A DNA stretch of 64,000 nucleotides from Bog-756 sp963725395. Lineage in GTDB: Bacteria; Actinomycetota; Acidimicrobiia; Acidimicrobiales; RAAP-2. The first letter of the stretch is position 1. Each line of letters begins with the position of its first letter. Positions 17,188-25,788 of the stretch are shown one piece after another. The notes under the pieces were generated by a model. That model searched no databases. It saw only the letters and a list, made by a program, of their open reading frames with translations, and was not told the DNA's origin. The stretch covers positions 62,001 to 126,000 of the forward strand of contig CAVRYH010000004.1 of NCBI GenBank assembly GCA_963725395.1, in the 5' to 3' direction. The translations under genes and the position numbers were made by a program.

Positions 17188-17424
17188 ATGCCGGTTCATG
17201 CCTACGTGCTGATCCAGACCGAGGTCGGGCGGGCGGCCACCGTCGCACGCACCGTGGCTGGATTGGAGGGGGTGGTCGCCGCCGAGGGCGTGACCGGCCC
17301 CTACGACGTCATCGTCCGCGCCCAGTCGGACTCCGTCGACGAGCTGGGCCAGATGGTGGTGGGCCGCATCCAGCTGATCGAGGGGATCACCCGGACGGTC
17401 ACCTGCCCGGTGGTCAACCTCTAG
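17188..17424 (+). CDS. Stand-alone Lrp/AsnC ligand-binding (RAM) domain protein
   Basis: A 78-aa protein consisting only of the alpha-beta RAM domain of Lrp/AsnC regulators, with no helix-turn-helix. It shows VHAYVLIQTEVG at the N-terminus, a GPYDVIVRAQSD strand-turn near 36-47 and the C-terminal TRTVTCPVVNL strand. Such stand-alone domains form oligomers and bind amino acids or other small effectors. Its target here is unknown. ATG 17188 is preceded by GGGAGG. The neighbour upstream on the same strand is the mobile element, and the racemase gene converges from downstream. Confidence 0.85.
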   Translation: MPVHAYVLIQTEVGRAATVARTVAGLEGVVAAEGVTGPYDVIVRAQSDSVDELGQMVVGRIQLIEGITRTVTCPVVNL

Positions 17425-17460
17425 CGCCGGGCGGCCGCGCCCGCCTGAACGGGCCCGCCC

Positions 17461-18606
17461 TCAGCGGATGGCGCCCGACGAGCGGAGGTCGGCGACGTCG
17501 CTCGGGTCGATGCCCCAGTCGGCCAGTGCCTCGTCGCCGTGCTGGCCCGGATTGGGCGGGGGCCGCCGGATCGCCCCCGGTGTGCCTTTGAAGCGCGGGG
17601 CGGGCGCCGGCTGGACCACCCCGGCCACTTCGGTGAAGGTCCCCCGGAGCTGGTTGTGCGGGTGATTGGGTGCCTCGGCCAGCGACAGGACAGGCGCGGC
17701 ACAGGCGTCACTGCCCTCGAAGATCTTCTCCCACTCGTCCCGGGTGCGGGAGGCGAACACCCGGGCGAAGCGCTCCTTCATGGCCGGCCACGCCTGGCGA
17801 TCGTTCTGGTCGGGCAGATCCTCACCGTCCAGTCCCATCAGGCGGACCAGCTCGGCGTAGAACTGGGCTTCGATGGCACCCACCCCGATGTACCCGCCGT
17901 CCGAGGTTTCGTAGACCTCGTAGAAGGGGGCGCCCGTGTCCAACAGGTTGGTGCCCCGCTCGTCATGCCAGACGCCGGCGTCGCGCAGGGTGAGCGTCAT
18001 GGTCATCAAGGAGGCCGCCCCGTCCACCATGGCCGCGTCGACCACCTGCCCGGCATCGGTCTGGCGGGCGCTGATGATGGCGGCACACATGCCGAAGGCC
18101 AGCATCATCCCCCCGCCACCGAAGTCCCCCACCAGGTTGAGGGGCGGCACCGGAGGCTCACCGGCCCGCCCGATCGGGTCGAGTGCACCGGCCAGCGCGA
18201 TGTAGTCGATGTCGTGGCCCGCCGTCGTGGCGAGGGCGCCCTCCTGTCCCCAGCCGGTCATCCGGCCGTAGACGAGCTTCGGATTGCGGGCGAGACAGAC
18301 GTCGGGGCCGAGCCCCAGGCGTTCGGCGACCCCGGGGCGGAATCCCTCCATCAGCCCGTCGGCTCCCTCCACCAGCCGGAGGACCAGCTCGACCCCGTCG
18401 GGATGCTTGAGGTCCACCGCCACCGAGCGCCTCCCCCGGTTCATGAGGTCCACGTGGGGTGTCGACAACGGCGGATGGGAGGCCCGTTCGGCGCGGTCGA
18501 TCCGCACGATGTCGGCACCGGCGTCGGACAGCATCATCCCGGCGAAGGGGGCGGGGCCGAGCCCGGCCAGCTCGATGATCCGGACGCCCTCGAGCGGCCC
18601 GCTCAT
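17461..18606 (-). CDS. Alpha-methylacyl-CoA racemase (family III CoA-transferase fold)
   Basis: A 381-aa CaiB/BaiF-fold protein of the alpha-methylacyl-CoA racemase type, which epimerises 2-methylacyl-CoA so that branched fatty acids or sterol side chains can enter beta-oxidation. The residues known to be catalytic in the mycobacterial enzyme all have counterparts: His in GHDIDYIALAGAL (near 126), Asp in LVGDFGGGGM (near 155) and Glu in VGAIEAQFY (near 240). ATG 18606 gives the conserved MSGPLEGVRIIELAG opening. It fits with the two acyl-CoA dehydrogenases in the window. Confidence 0.92.
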   Translation of the reverse strand: MSGPLEGVRIIELAGLGPAPFAGMMLSDAGADIVRIDRAERASHPPLSTPHVDLMNRGRRSVAVDLKHPDGVELVLRLVEGADGLMEGFRPGVAERLGLGPDVCLARNPKLVYGRMTGWGQEGALATTAGHDIDYIALAGALDPIGRAGEPPVPPLNLVGDFGGGGMMLAFGMCAAIISARQTDAGQVVDAAMVDGAASLMTMTLTLRDAGVWHDERGTNLLDTGAPFYEVYETSDGGYIGVGAIEAQFYAELVRLMGLDGEDLPDQNDRQAWPAMKERFARVFASRTRDEWEKIFEGSDACAAPVLSLAEAPNHPHNQLRGTFTEVAGVVQPAPAPRFKGTPGAIRRPPPNPGQHGDEALADWGIDPSDVADLRSSGAIR

Positions 18607-18741
18607 CGGGTACCGCCGCGTCTTGCGGGCACGTGTTGCGCCCCGCACCAGCTGGCTCCGGTCGAAAATGTCATGGCCGGATGGTGGCCGTTCCACCCAG
18701 CGAGGTCAAATACGGCTCCCAGGGGCGAGGGGGAGACGCAG

Positions 18742-18747
18742 TAGCCT
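18742..18747 (+). promoter_or_regulatory. Putative -10 element of galK
   Basis: TAGCCT lies 39 bases upstream of GTG 18787. The interval contains a purine-rich GAGGGGGCGGA ribosome binding site. Confidence 0.35.
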
Positions 18748-18786
18748 GGGGGCGGTCCCGACCAGGAGCGACCGTGAGGGGGCGGA

Positions 18787-19842
18787 GTGCCGCGGGTGCG
18801 CCAAGCCACAGGACCCGGCCGGATCAACCTGATCGGTGACCACACCGACTACAACCTCGGCCTGGCCATGCCCATGGCGATCGACCTCGGTGTGACGGTG
18901 ACGTTCACCCCGGGAGCCCGGGGACCGCTCCGGGTGTCGTCGAGTGCCTTCGGCGGCACCGTCGAGCTCCCCGCCCACCTGGACCCCACCACCGAGACCA
19001 TCCGAGCCGTCGAACCCGCCTGGGGTCGGCTCGTCGCCGCCATGGTCGCACTGGACGGGCCCCTGACGGGCGGCCGTTTGGACATCGCCACCACCGTGCC
19101 GGTGGGTGCGGGCCTCTCCTCCAGCGCCGCGCTGTCCGTGGCGCTCGCCGAGGTGCTCGACGGCACCGCGTCCGTGCAGGACATCGCCCGGCTCGGCCAG
19201 GAGGCCGAGCACCTCGCGGGCGCGCCCGTCGGCGCCATGGACCCGCTGGTGTGCGCGGGCGCCGTCGCCGGTCACGCCCTCCTCATCGATTGCTCCGACC
19301 TCTCCCACCGCCAGGTCCCGGTGCCGCCGGGCATCGACCTCGTGGCGGTCGACTCGGGCCAGCGGCGCTCCGTGCGGTCGTCGGCCTACGGGACCCGGGT
19401 CGCCGAGTGCGCGGAGGCGGCGGCCCAGATCGGGTCCCTCGGCCGGGCCCGGTTGTCGGACGTCTCCGGCATCGACGATCCGGTGCTCCGGCGCCGGGCA
19501 CGGCACGTGGTGACCGAGTGCCGGCGCGTCCGCGACTTCGCCGATGCCTTTGCGGACGGTGACCCCGTGGCCGCCGGGCGCATCATGGCCGAGAGCCACC
19601 ACAGCCTGGCCTCGGACTTCGAGGTGTCCACCCCGGTGGTGGACCAGCTCGTGGGTCACCTGGCCTCGATCCCCGGGGTGTACGGCGCCCGGATCACCGG
19701 TGCCGGCTTCGGCGGCTGCGTGGTGGCGCTCAGCCGACCGGGGGCCATCGACCTCGATCTATTGGCCACCCCGGCGTGGCGGGTCCACCCCTCGGACGGG
19801 ACCGTCGCACGGAGGGCCGCCCCGGCACCGGCCCGCGGATGA
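18787..19842 (+). CDS. galK: Galactokinase
   Basis: A GHMP-family kinase of 351 aa that phosphorylates galactose to galactose-1-phosphate. The signature GPGRINLIGDHTDYN (residues 9-23) is specific to galactokinases. The ATP loop VPVGAGLSSSAAL is near 104-116, and motif III ITGAGFGGCVV near 304-314. It is about 40 residues shorter than the E. coli enzyme. No other Leloir genes lie in the window, so a role on galactose or on a related sugar from glycan degradation (compare GH38 and GH79-like genes here) cannot be decided. The start is GTG after a strong purine tract. Confidence 0.9.
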   Translation: MPRVRQATGPGRINLIGDHTDYNLGLAMPMAIDLGVTVTFTPGARGPLRVSSSAFGGTVELPAHLDPTTETIRAVEPAWGRLVAAMVALDGPLTGGRLDIATTVPVGAGLSSSAALSVALAEVLDGTASVQDIARLGQEAEHLAGAPVGAMDPLVCAGAVAGHALLIDCSDLSHRQVPVPPGIDLVAVDSGQRRSVRSSAYGTRVAECAEAAAQIGSLGRARLSDVSGIDDPVLRRRARHVVTECRRVRDFADAFADGDPVAAGRIMAESHHSLASDFEVSTPVVDQLVGHLASIPGVYGARITGAGFGGCVVALSRPGAIDLDLLATPAWRVHPSDGTVARRAAPAPARG

Positions 19843-19864
19843 CCCATGGGCCCGGGGTTCGGCC

Positions 19865-20398
19865 TCAGGTCGGGTTCGTTCCCGGCGGGGCGCGGTGGGG
19901 ACCGGGCCCGACACCCAGGTCCCGATGGGGTGGGATCCGGCGGTTGATCACCCGCTGGACGACGACGGGCTTGCGCACGTCGTCGATCCAGCGGACCGAC
20001 TCCTCACCGACGATCGCCAGCTCGAGGCGGCCGGTGCCGATCAGGCGGCGAGGCAGTGACTGGACGGCGACGACCGACAGGATGTCGGCGAACATGGTCT
20101 CGGCCTGCCCGCGAGATCCGACCCCCCACTGTTCGACCAACCGGAGCGTCGTGACCACCAGGCTGGTCGTCCGCCAGCGCACCACCCGGACCACCAGCCA
20201 GAGACAGGGGATGGCCACCACCAAGCCCTCGACCCAGTGGAGGGCCACCGACGTGTGGGGGATGCCGACGTCGAGTGCCACCCCGACGGCGACGGCGAGC
20301 AGCGAGAGGAGCAGGGGGGCGGTGAGGAACGACCAGTGGGGCTTGAGGTCGACCAGGACCTTCTCCCCGGGAAGGAGGCTGAGCCGGTGGACGGCCAA
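19865..20398 (-). CDS. Bacterial PH-domain (YdbS/DUF304-type) membrane protein
   Basis: A 177-aa protein with a short N-terminal segment, a pair of hydrophobic spans (about residues 21-38 and 48-65) and a bacterial Pleckstrin-like domain. The domain is marked by VRWRTTSLVVTTLRLVEQWGV and ILSVVAVQSLPRRLIGTGRLEL (about 66-130). YdbS-type proteins are membrane proteins of unclear function. TTG 20398 was chosen because a GAGG stretch precedes it; it lies five bases after the ddl stop. A Pro-rich tail ends the protein. It is the last gene of the hydrolase-Mur ligase-ddl run. Confidence 0.75.
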   Translation of the reverse strand: MAVHRLSLLPGEKVLVDLKPHWSFLTAPLLLSLLAVAVGVALDVGIPHTSVALHWVEGLVVAIPCLWLVVRVVRWRTTSLVVTTLRLVEQWGVGSRGQAETMFADILSVVAVQSLPRRLIGTGRLELAIVGEESVRWIDDVRKPVVVQRVINRRIPPHRDLGVGPGPHRAPPGTNPT

Positions 20399-20403
20399 AC
20401 GCC

Positions 20404-21525
20404 TCAGCCCAGCTTGCCGGCGATCGACCCCGCCGACCGGAGCACCGTGCCATCGGCCCCGGCTGCGGCATAGGCGTGGGTGGGTCGATGTCGTGCCTCG
20501 GCGACCAGGTCGCCGAGCAGCGTGGCGAAGGGGACCGGTGGGGACACCCACAGGTAGCGGGCCAACGACCCGGGAATGGTGTTGATCTCGTTGACCACGA
20601 ACTGCTCACCGTCGGAGAGGTAGTCGATACGGGCGATGCCCCGCACCCCGGCCAGCGCGGCGATCCCCTCCGCCGCGGCGCGCAGACCCTTCTCCAGCTC
20701 GGGGGTGATCCGGGCCGGGAGCTCGCGGCTGGCACCGGCCATCCCCTCGCCGGCCACGTACTTGTCGCGATAGTCCAGGATGTCGGTCGAGCCGGGGGCG
20801 CGGATGGGCCGCTCGACGGCCGAGAGCTCGAGCGTCGGCCATGTGCGGACACCAACCTGCAGGTCGGAGAGGTCGGGTCGGTAGGGCTCGAGCACCGCCC
20901 CGAACGCCAGGTGCGGATTGGCCGACAGGCGGGCCCGGGCCGTTGCCAGGTCCCCGACCACGTCGATCCCGATCGACGAGCCGCCGAACCGTGGCTTGAC
21001 GATGTACGGCCCACCGAAGGGCGGTGGTTCGTCGTCGGTGGTCAACAGGACCCGGGGCAAGGTGGGCAGCCCGGCCGCCGACACCACCGCACCGAAGGCC
21101 AGCTTGTCCATGCCGAGGGAGGCGCCGGCCACGGTCGGGCCCGTGTAGCGGATGTCGGCCAGGTCCAGGGCGGCCTGCAGGGTCCCGTCCTCACCCGGGC
21201 CCCCGTGGCAGCACACCAGCGCCACGTCGATGTCGATCGGCCGCGACCGGCCCAGTCGGCCCCCGGTCTCCACGAAGCCACCGCCCGGGACGGCGTTGAG
21301 CTGCAACCTCGAAGCCCCTCGGGGCACACCCTCGAGGAACGCCTCGGCTTCCAGCGACGGATCCACCTCGTACCACTCACCGGTCTTCGACCAGTAGATG
21401 GCCCGCGTGGTGGCGCCCCCACCCCCCGGTTCGCCGCCGAGGCCCCGGGCAGCCTGCAGGCCGGTGAGCACGCTCACATCGTGCTCGGGTGACGGACCTC
21501 CGAAGATGACGGCGACGTCGGGCAC
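20404..21525 (-). CDS. ddl: D-alanine--D-alanine ligase
   Basis: Ddl makes the D-Ala-D-Ala dipeptide for peptidoglycan. The 373-aa ATP-grasp protein shows IFGGPSPEHDVS (about 6-17), CHGGPGEDGTLQ near 103-114, YTGP near 125, KPRFGGSSIGI near 179-189, RIDYL near 296 and VNEINTIPGS near 307-316. A GGAGGA site lies before GTG 21525. It follows a Mur ligase that would use its product, with a 76-base gap. An insert of non-conserved residues around 30-75 is longer than in E. coli DdlB. Confidence 0.94.
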   Translation of the reverse strand: MPDVAVIFGGPSPEHDVSVLTGLQAARGLGGEPGGGGATTRAIYWSKTGEWYEVDPSLEAEAFLEGVPRGASRLQLNAVPGGGFVETGGRLGRSRPIDIDVALVCCHGGPGEDGTLQAALDLADIRYTGPTVAGASLGMDKLAFGAVVSAAGLPTLPRVLLTTDDEPPPFGGPYIVKPRFGGSSIGIDVVGDLATARARLSANPHLAFGAVLEPYRPDLSDLQVGVRTWPTLELSAVERPIRAPGSTDILDYRDKYVAGEGMAGASRELPARITPELEKGLRAAAEGIAALAGVRGIARIDYLSDGEQFVVNEINTIPGSLARYLWVSPPVPFATLLGDLVAEARHRPTHAYAAAGADGTVLRSAGSIAGKLG

Positions 21526-21601
21526 GGTGGGTTGATTCCTCCGATCGGGGGTTGCACGGGCAGGACCACCGCTCGGCGGCTCTGCTCGATGGCTCAGCTG
21601 T

Positions 21602-23243
21602 TCAAGGGTAGTGGTCCGGCAGATCGTTCTCGTACAACACGGAGTCGCCCGGGGCGAGGTGGGCCCGGACCCACTCGACCGCCTCTCCCCGGTCGCCGAC
21701 CAGGGTGACGGCGATCGACGCATCCGGCACCGACGCCACTCCGGCGAGCAGTGCCCGCCGGTTGGTCTGCCCCACGATGACCAGGTGGTCGGCGAGTGAG
21801 GCGATCGCCGCGCCGAAGTGCCGGTTCTCCTCGAACTGGCGCGGTCCGAGCTCGACCATGCCGGGGGTGACGACCGCCAACCGGTGCGACCCCGACCCAG
21901 CACCATCCGCCGCGGCGCCCTCCTGGTCGACCGCACCGAGAGCGGCGAGGGCCTCGGTGGCGCCGGCGGGGTTGGCGTTGTAGGTGTCGTCGAGGATGGT
22001 GACCCCCGAGCTCGACCGGACGGCCTGGAGGCGGTGATCGACGCTCGGCATGCCGGTCAGCCGGTCGCCGATGACCGCGGGGTCCACCCCGAGCGCCAGG
22101 GCCACACCAATGGCGCAGGCCAGATTGGAGGGCTGCACCCCGGTCGGGACGGCGACGCCCTCGGCCACCAGCCGTCCGTGGACGAACGCCGACACCGCGG
22201 CCCCGTCCCCGCTCCTCTCGACACAGACGTCGGCCGTGCGATCCGTGGCCGAGCACCGGAGCACGCGCTTGCCGCGGGCGGCGGCCCGTCGTGCCACCTC
22301 GGCCAGTCGGGGGTCGTCCACCTGGAGGACCACATCCCCGGCCGCCTCCAGGATCTCCGACTTGGCCTCCACGATCCGCTCCTCGGAGCCGAAGCGCTCG
22401 AGGTGCACCGGGCCGATCGCCGTGATGACCGCCACGTCGGGTGGGCACCACGCGGCACAGGTCGGCGATCTCGCCGGGACCGTAGGTGCCCATCTCGGCG
22501 ACGAAGACCTCGGTGCCGTCGGCCAGGTGCTCGTTGACCGCCCGGGCCAGTCCGGCCCGGTTGTTGAAACTCGCCGGTGTCGCCACCACGGGCCGATCGG
22601 GTCTGAGCAGATAGGTGATATGGCCCTTGGTCGAGGTCTTCCCGTACGAGCCGGTGATGGCCACGACGGTCGGGGCGACCCGGGCCAGCCGGGCGGCGGC
22701 GTCATCGACGAAGTGGTCCGACAGTCTCCGTTCGAGCGGTGTGGTGACCAGGCAGGCGGCGTCGACGAGCAGGGGCACCGCCAGGGCCGCGACCACGGCC
22801 AGCGGCGCGGCCCAGCCGGTGGCCACCCCGGCCACGACCACCACGGCCTCGAGGAAGGCCCAGACCGCGGCCAGGGTCTTCAATCGGCGCGTCCACGCCA
22901 GGGGGGATGTGCGTCCTTTGACCGACAGTCCGAGCGGACCGGCGGCGACCACCGCGGCGACCACCACACCGGCCAGGGGCCACCAGAGGGACACGGCGGC
23001 GGCGACCAGGCCCACGGCCGCCAGGGCCAGGTTGGCCGCCGACGTCCACCACCACCGACCGGCGAACCGGGAGACCGATCCGGCGAGGTAGTGCTCGCGC
23101 TGGGCGACGCGCAACCAGCGCAGCCCGGAAGGCAGCCAGGCCACGACACAGGCGGCAACCGTCACCCAGGCGACCCCGTGGTGCCAGGCGGCCACCGGCA
23201 GGGCTCCAGCGAGCCGGATGGTCGGGTGCCAGGCCCGGGTCAC
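21602..23243 (-). CDS. Membrane-fused Mur ligase (MurF-like), frameshifted
   Basis: The product is a Mur-type ATP-dependent amide ligase. The N-terminal 180 residues are mostly hydrophobic (segments about 10-38, 67-105, 122-165) where MurF normally has a UDP-MurNAc-binding domain. The central ATPase follows with ITGSYGKTSTKG (196-207), FNNRAGLARAVNEHL, AEMGTYGPGEIADL and, after a frame change, VITAIGPVHLERFGSEERI; then YNANPAGATEAL and the C-terminal domain. A surplus base in one of two GGG runs at 22439-22445 breaks the frame. With it removed, one uninterrupted protein of about 547 aa results. The GTG start overlaps the hydrolase stop (GTGA). Next to ddl, a MurF-like role is likely; the membrane part may direct it to lipid-linked substrate. 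Confidence 0.8.
22439..22445 (-). other. Single-base frameshift in the Mur ligase gene
   Basis: Upstream of this point the ligase is read in one frame, ending ADLCRVVP. Downstream the conserved DVAVITAIGPVHLERF continues in another. Deleting one G of the plus-strand runs at 22439-22441 or 22443-22445 joins them. It may be a sequencing error, a mutation or, less likely, a programmed shift. Confidence 0.85.
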
Positions 23244-24019
23244 GACCGGTCACCGAGGATGACCTCGCGCAGTTCACTCGGTGCCTCGGTCGGGGTGAGG
23301 TGGCCGATGCCGGGCAACGTCACCAACGTCGCCGACGGGAAGACGGGGCGGGAGCGTACCGCCACCTCGAGCGGCACCTCGGTGTCCCGGTCACCCCACA
23401 CGAGGTCCACACGGCAGTCGACGCGGGCCATCCCCTCGGCGTACTGCTCGCCGAGGAGCCGGACGAAGATCTCCCTCACGACCCCCTGGGCCGCCCGGTA
23501 GTCGGGGGAGCCGTAGCGCTGGCGCAGGGCCTCCATACGCGCCTCCCCCACCAGCCCCATGGCGTGGAGCCGCCGGGCCACGCGGTAGGCCGGGGCGGGC
23601 CGGGCCCGTCGGCCCTCCCGGTCGAGCAGGGGCACACCCGTCAGGACCATCCGGTCGATCCGGTCCGGGACCAGCCCGTACAGCGGGATGGCCACCCGGC
23701 CGCCGAAGGAGTGCCCGACGAGCACGACCCGCTCGGCGAGCAACCCCGGCTCCTCGAACAGGGCCACCAGGCTGGCGGCGTACTCGGCGGAACCCCAGGC
23801 CTCCGAGGGCGCCGGGGTGGCTCCGAAGCCCGGCAGGTCGGGGGCGACCGCAGCGAAGGGCGACCCGTCGGGGCCGAGTGCGGTCTCTCGGTCCACCGGG
23901 TCGAAGACCGGAGAGAAGTCCTGGTGGCTGCGTTGCCAGCCGTGCAGGGCCAACACCGTGGCAGGCCCTTGTCCCCAGGTTCCGCCGAACACCCGACCAC
24001 CGGCGAACGACTTCAGCAC
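23240..24019 (-). CDS. Alpha/beta hydrolase
   Basis: A 259-aa alpha/beta-hydrolase-fold protein. It has an HGW oxyanion motif near residue 26, nucleophile elbow GHSFGG near 102-107, acid GDRDTEVP near 212-219 and catalytic His in GIGHLTP near 239-245. The substrate is unknown. GTG 24019 was preferred over GTG 24025 because TAGGGT lies exactly six bases before it. The stop overlaps the Mur ligase GTG (GTGA), so translation of the two is coupled. This makes a role in cell-envelope metabolism plausible. Confidence 0.85.
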   Translation of the reverse strand: MLKSFAGGRVFGGTWGQGPATVLALHGWQRSHQDFSPVFDPVDRETALGPDGSPFAAVAPDLPGFGATPAPSEAWGSAEYAASLVALFEEPGLLAERVVLVGHSFGGRVAIPLYGLVPDRIDRMVLTGVPLLDREGRRARPAPAYRVARRLHAMGLVGEARMEALRQRYGSPDYRAAQGVVREIFVRLLGEQYAEGMARVDCRVDLVWGDRDTEVPLEVAVRSRPVFPSATLVTLPGIGHLTPTEAPSELREVILGDRS

Positions 24020-24025
24020 CGGCAC

Positions 24026-24031
24026 ACCCTA
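24026..24031 (-). promoter_or_regulatory. Putative -10 element (leaderless start of hydrolase-Mur ligase operon)
   Basis: TAGGGT on the minus strand, six bases before GTG 24019. Confidence 0.45.
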
Positions 24032-24108
24032 CCGACACCCCGGGCCGAGGGGAACGACTCCGACCCGCCCCGCCGCTGACGGACCACCGGGCCGAGACAC
24101 CCGCCCGA

Positions 24109-24114
24109 TAGCCT
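24109..24114 (+). promoter_or_regulatory. Putative -10 element of the UvrD2-like gene
   Basis: TAGCCT lies eight bases before ATG 24123, with no ribosome binding site between. Confidence 0.4.
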
Positions 24115-24122
24115 CGCGCCCG

Positions 24123-25784
24123 ATGCGACCACTCACGCCCTCGGCGGGCCCGTCGGCCACCGGCGACCCCCTCGAGCGGGCGATGGCCGACCTTACCGAA
24201 CCCCAGCGCCTGGCCGTCGCGTCGAGCGCCCCCTCGCTGTGCATCGTCGCCGGCGCCGGGTCGGGCAAGACGCGGGTCCTGACGCTGCGGGCGGCCCGGC
24301 GCATCAGAGACGGCTCCGCCGACGCCGACCACACCGTCGTGTGCACCTTCACGCGCAAGGCGGCGCGTGAGTTGCGCGAGCGGCTCGCCGTCTACGGCGT
24401 CGCCGTGGCGACTCCCGCTGTTCCCGGGGGGCTGCCCGGACCGGGTGTGCGGGCCGGGACGCTCCATCAGCTGGCCCTCACCCTGTTGAAGCGTCACGCC
24501 CTGGACGAAGGGCGACCTCCCCCGGTCGTGACCGAGCACCGGGGGAGGATCGTGAGGGAGCTGGCCGGCGACCCGCAGTTCGCCGCCACGGTGGAGACGG
24601 AGATCGCCTGGGCCAAGGCCCGTTGCCTGAGCCCCTCCGAGTACGGGGCCGCCGCCACCGCCGCCGGTCGGACGACCATGGCCGACCCCGCACGGATCGC
24701 CCAGGCCTTCGCCGACTACGACCGCGCCCTCGGGCGGCGCCGTGCGCTCGACCTCGACGACGTCCTCGTGCGGGCCGGCGACCTGCTCCTCGGCGATCCC
24801 GGGTTCGCCGAGCGGATGCACTGGCGCTACCGGCACCTGTCGATCGACGAATTCCAGGACGTGAACCCGGCCCAGTTCCGCCTGATCGGCGCGCTCATGG
24901 GCGCCCGGCGCGATCTTTGTGCCGTGGGCGATCCCAACCAGGCGATCTACGGGTGGAACGGTGCCGACCCGACCCTCTTGGCCCGGTTGCCGGACACGTT
25001 GCCGGGCATGGAGGTGGTCCGACTCGACGAGAACCACCGCTCCACGCCGCAGGTGGTGGCGGCGGCCACCGCCGGTCTCGGCCGTGCGGTCGCCGTTCCC
25101 CCCCGCTCGTCGGCCGACGACGGGCCCATGCCCGTCGTCACCGCCTTCGAGGACGAGCAGGCCGAGGCCGAGGGCGTGGTGTCCCTGATCCTCGAACGGT
25201 CCGAGGACGGTCTCCCCTGGTCGGAACAGGCGGTGCTGGCCCGCACTCACGACCAGCTCTCCGTGGTCGGTACGGCGCTGCACCGGGCCGGTGTCCCCTA
25301 CCGGATCGCCCCCGGCCCCGAGTCGCCCGCCGCGGACGCCGTCGTCCCGCCGGGTGGGTCCCCATCGGGGCCTGGCGACGGCCGGACCGCCCGCCGCCGT
25401 GCCGAGCGGCGCGGAGGGCCCGACGGCGGTGACTCCGATGAGGCCGTGGAACTGGCGACGTTCCATCGGGCCAAGGGCCTCGAGTGGACGGCGGTGTACG
25501 TCGTCGGTGTCGAGGACGGGTTCGTACCCATCGTCTACGCCACGACCGAGGCGGCCCGCGACGAGGAACGCCGGCTGCTGTACGTGGCGCTGACCCGGGC
25601 ATCGACGGACCTGCACTGCTCGTGGGTCCGGAACCGTCGGATGGGGAACGGAAGGCAGATGGAGCGTCAGCCCTCGCCGTGGCTGGCGGCGGTGGCGCGG
25701 GTCTCTAGGGCCGGGAACGGGCGCGTCACGCCCCGGGACGCCGGGCGTCGCATCGCCGCCATGAAGGCGGTGCTTCGAACCTGA
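24123..25784 (+). CDS. UvrD/PcrA-family DNA helicase (UvrD2-like, compact)
   Basis: A superfamily 1A helicase of 553 aa. Motifs in order are TEPQRLAV (Q motif), AGAGSGKT at 43-50, CTFTRKAARELRERL, IDEFQDVNPAQ near 243, GDPNQAIYGWNGADP, LDENHRSTPQ, TFHRAKGLEW and RLLYVALTRA. The 2B subdomain that normally fills the space between motifs IV and V is missing; only a 45-residue Gly/Pro/Arg-rich linker remains there. The C-terminal end RQPSPWLAAV resembles mycobacterial UvrD2 before its HRDC part. It ends four bases from the convergent xth gene. Confidence 0.88.
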   Translation: MRPLTPSAGPSATGDPLERAMADLTEPQRLAVASSAPSLCIVAGAGSGKTRVLTLRAARRIRDGSADADHTVVCTFTRKAARELRERLAVYGVAVATPAVPGGLPGPGVRAGTLHQLALTLLKRHALDEGRPPPVVTEHRGRIVRELAGDPQFAATVETEIAWAKARCLSPSEYGAAATAAGRTTMADPARIAQAFADYDRALGRRRALDLDDVLVRAGDLLLGDPGFAERMHWRYRHLSIDEFQDVNPAQFRLIGALMGARRDLCAVGDPNQAIYGWNGADPTLLARLPDTLPGMEVVRLDENHRSTPQVVAAATAGLGRAVAVPPRSSADDGPMPVVTAFEDEQAEAEGVVSLILERSEDGLPWSEQAVLARTHDQLSVVGTALHRAGVPYRIAPGPESPAADAVVPPGGSPSGPGDGRTARRRAERRGGPDGGDSDEAVELATFHRAKGLEWTAVYVVGVEDGFVPIVYATTEAARDEERRLLYVALTRASTDLHCSWVRNRRMGNGRQMERQPSPWLAAVARVSRAGNGRVTPRDAGRRIAAMKAVLRT

Positions 25785-25788
25785 CGCG

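Noticed and set aside
22439..22445. Programmed +1 frameshifting as the explanation of the split Mur ligase
   Set aside because: No slippery codon with a nearby stop or stimulatory structure was seen, and pilT shows the same kind of one-base surplus, so sequencing error or mutation is simpler.
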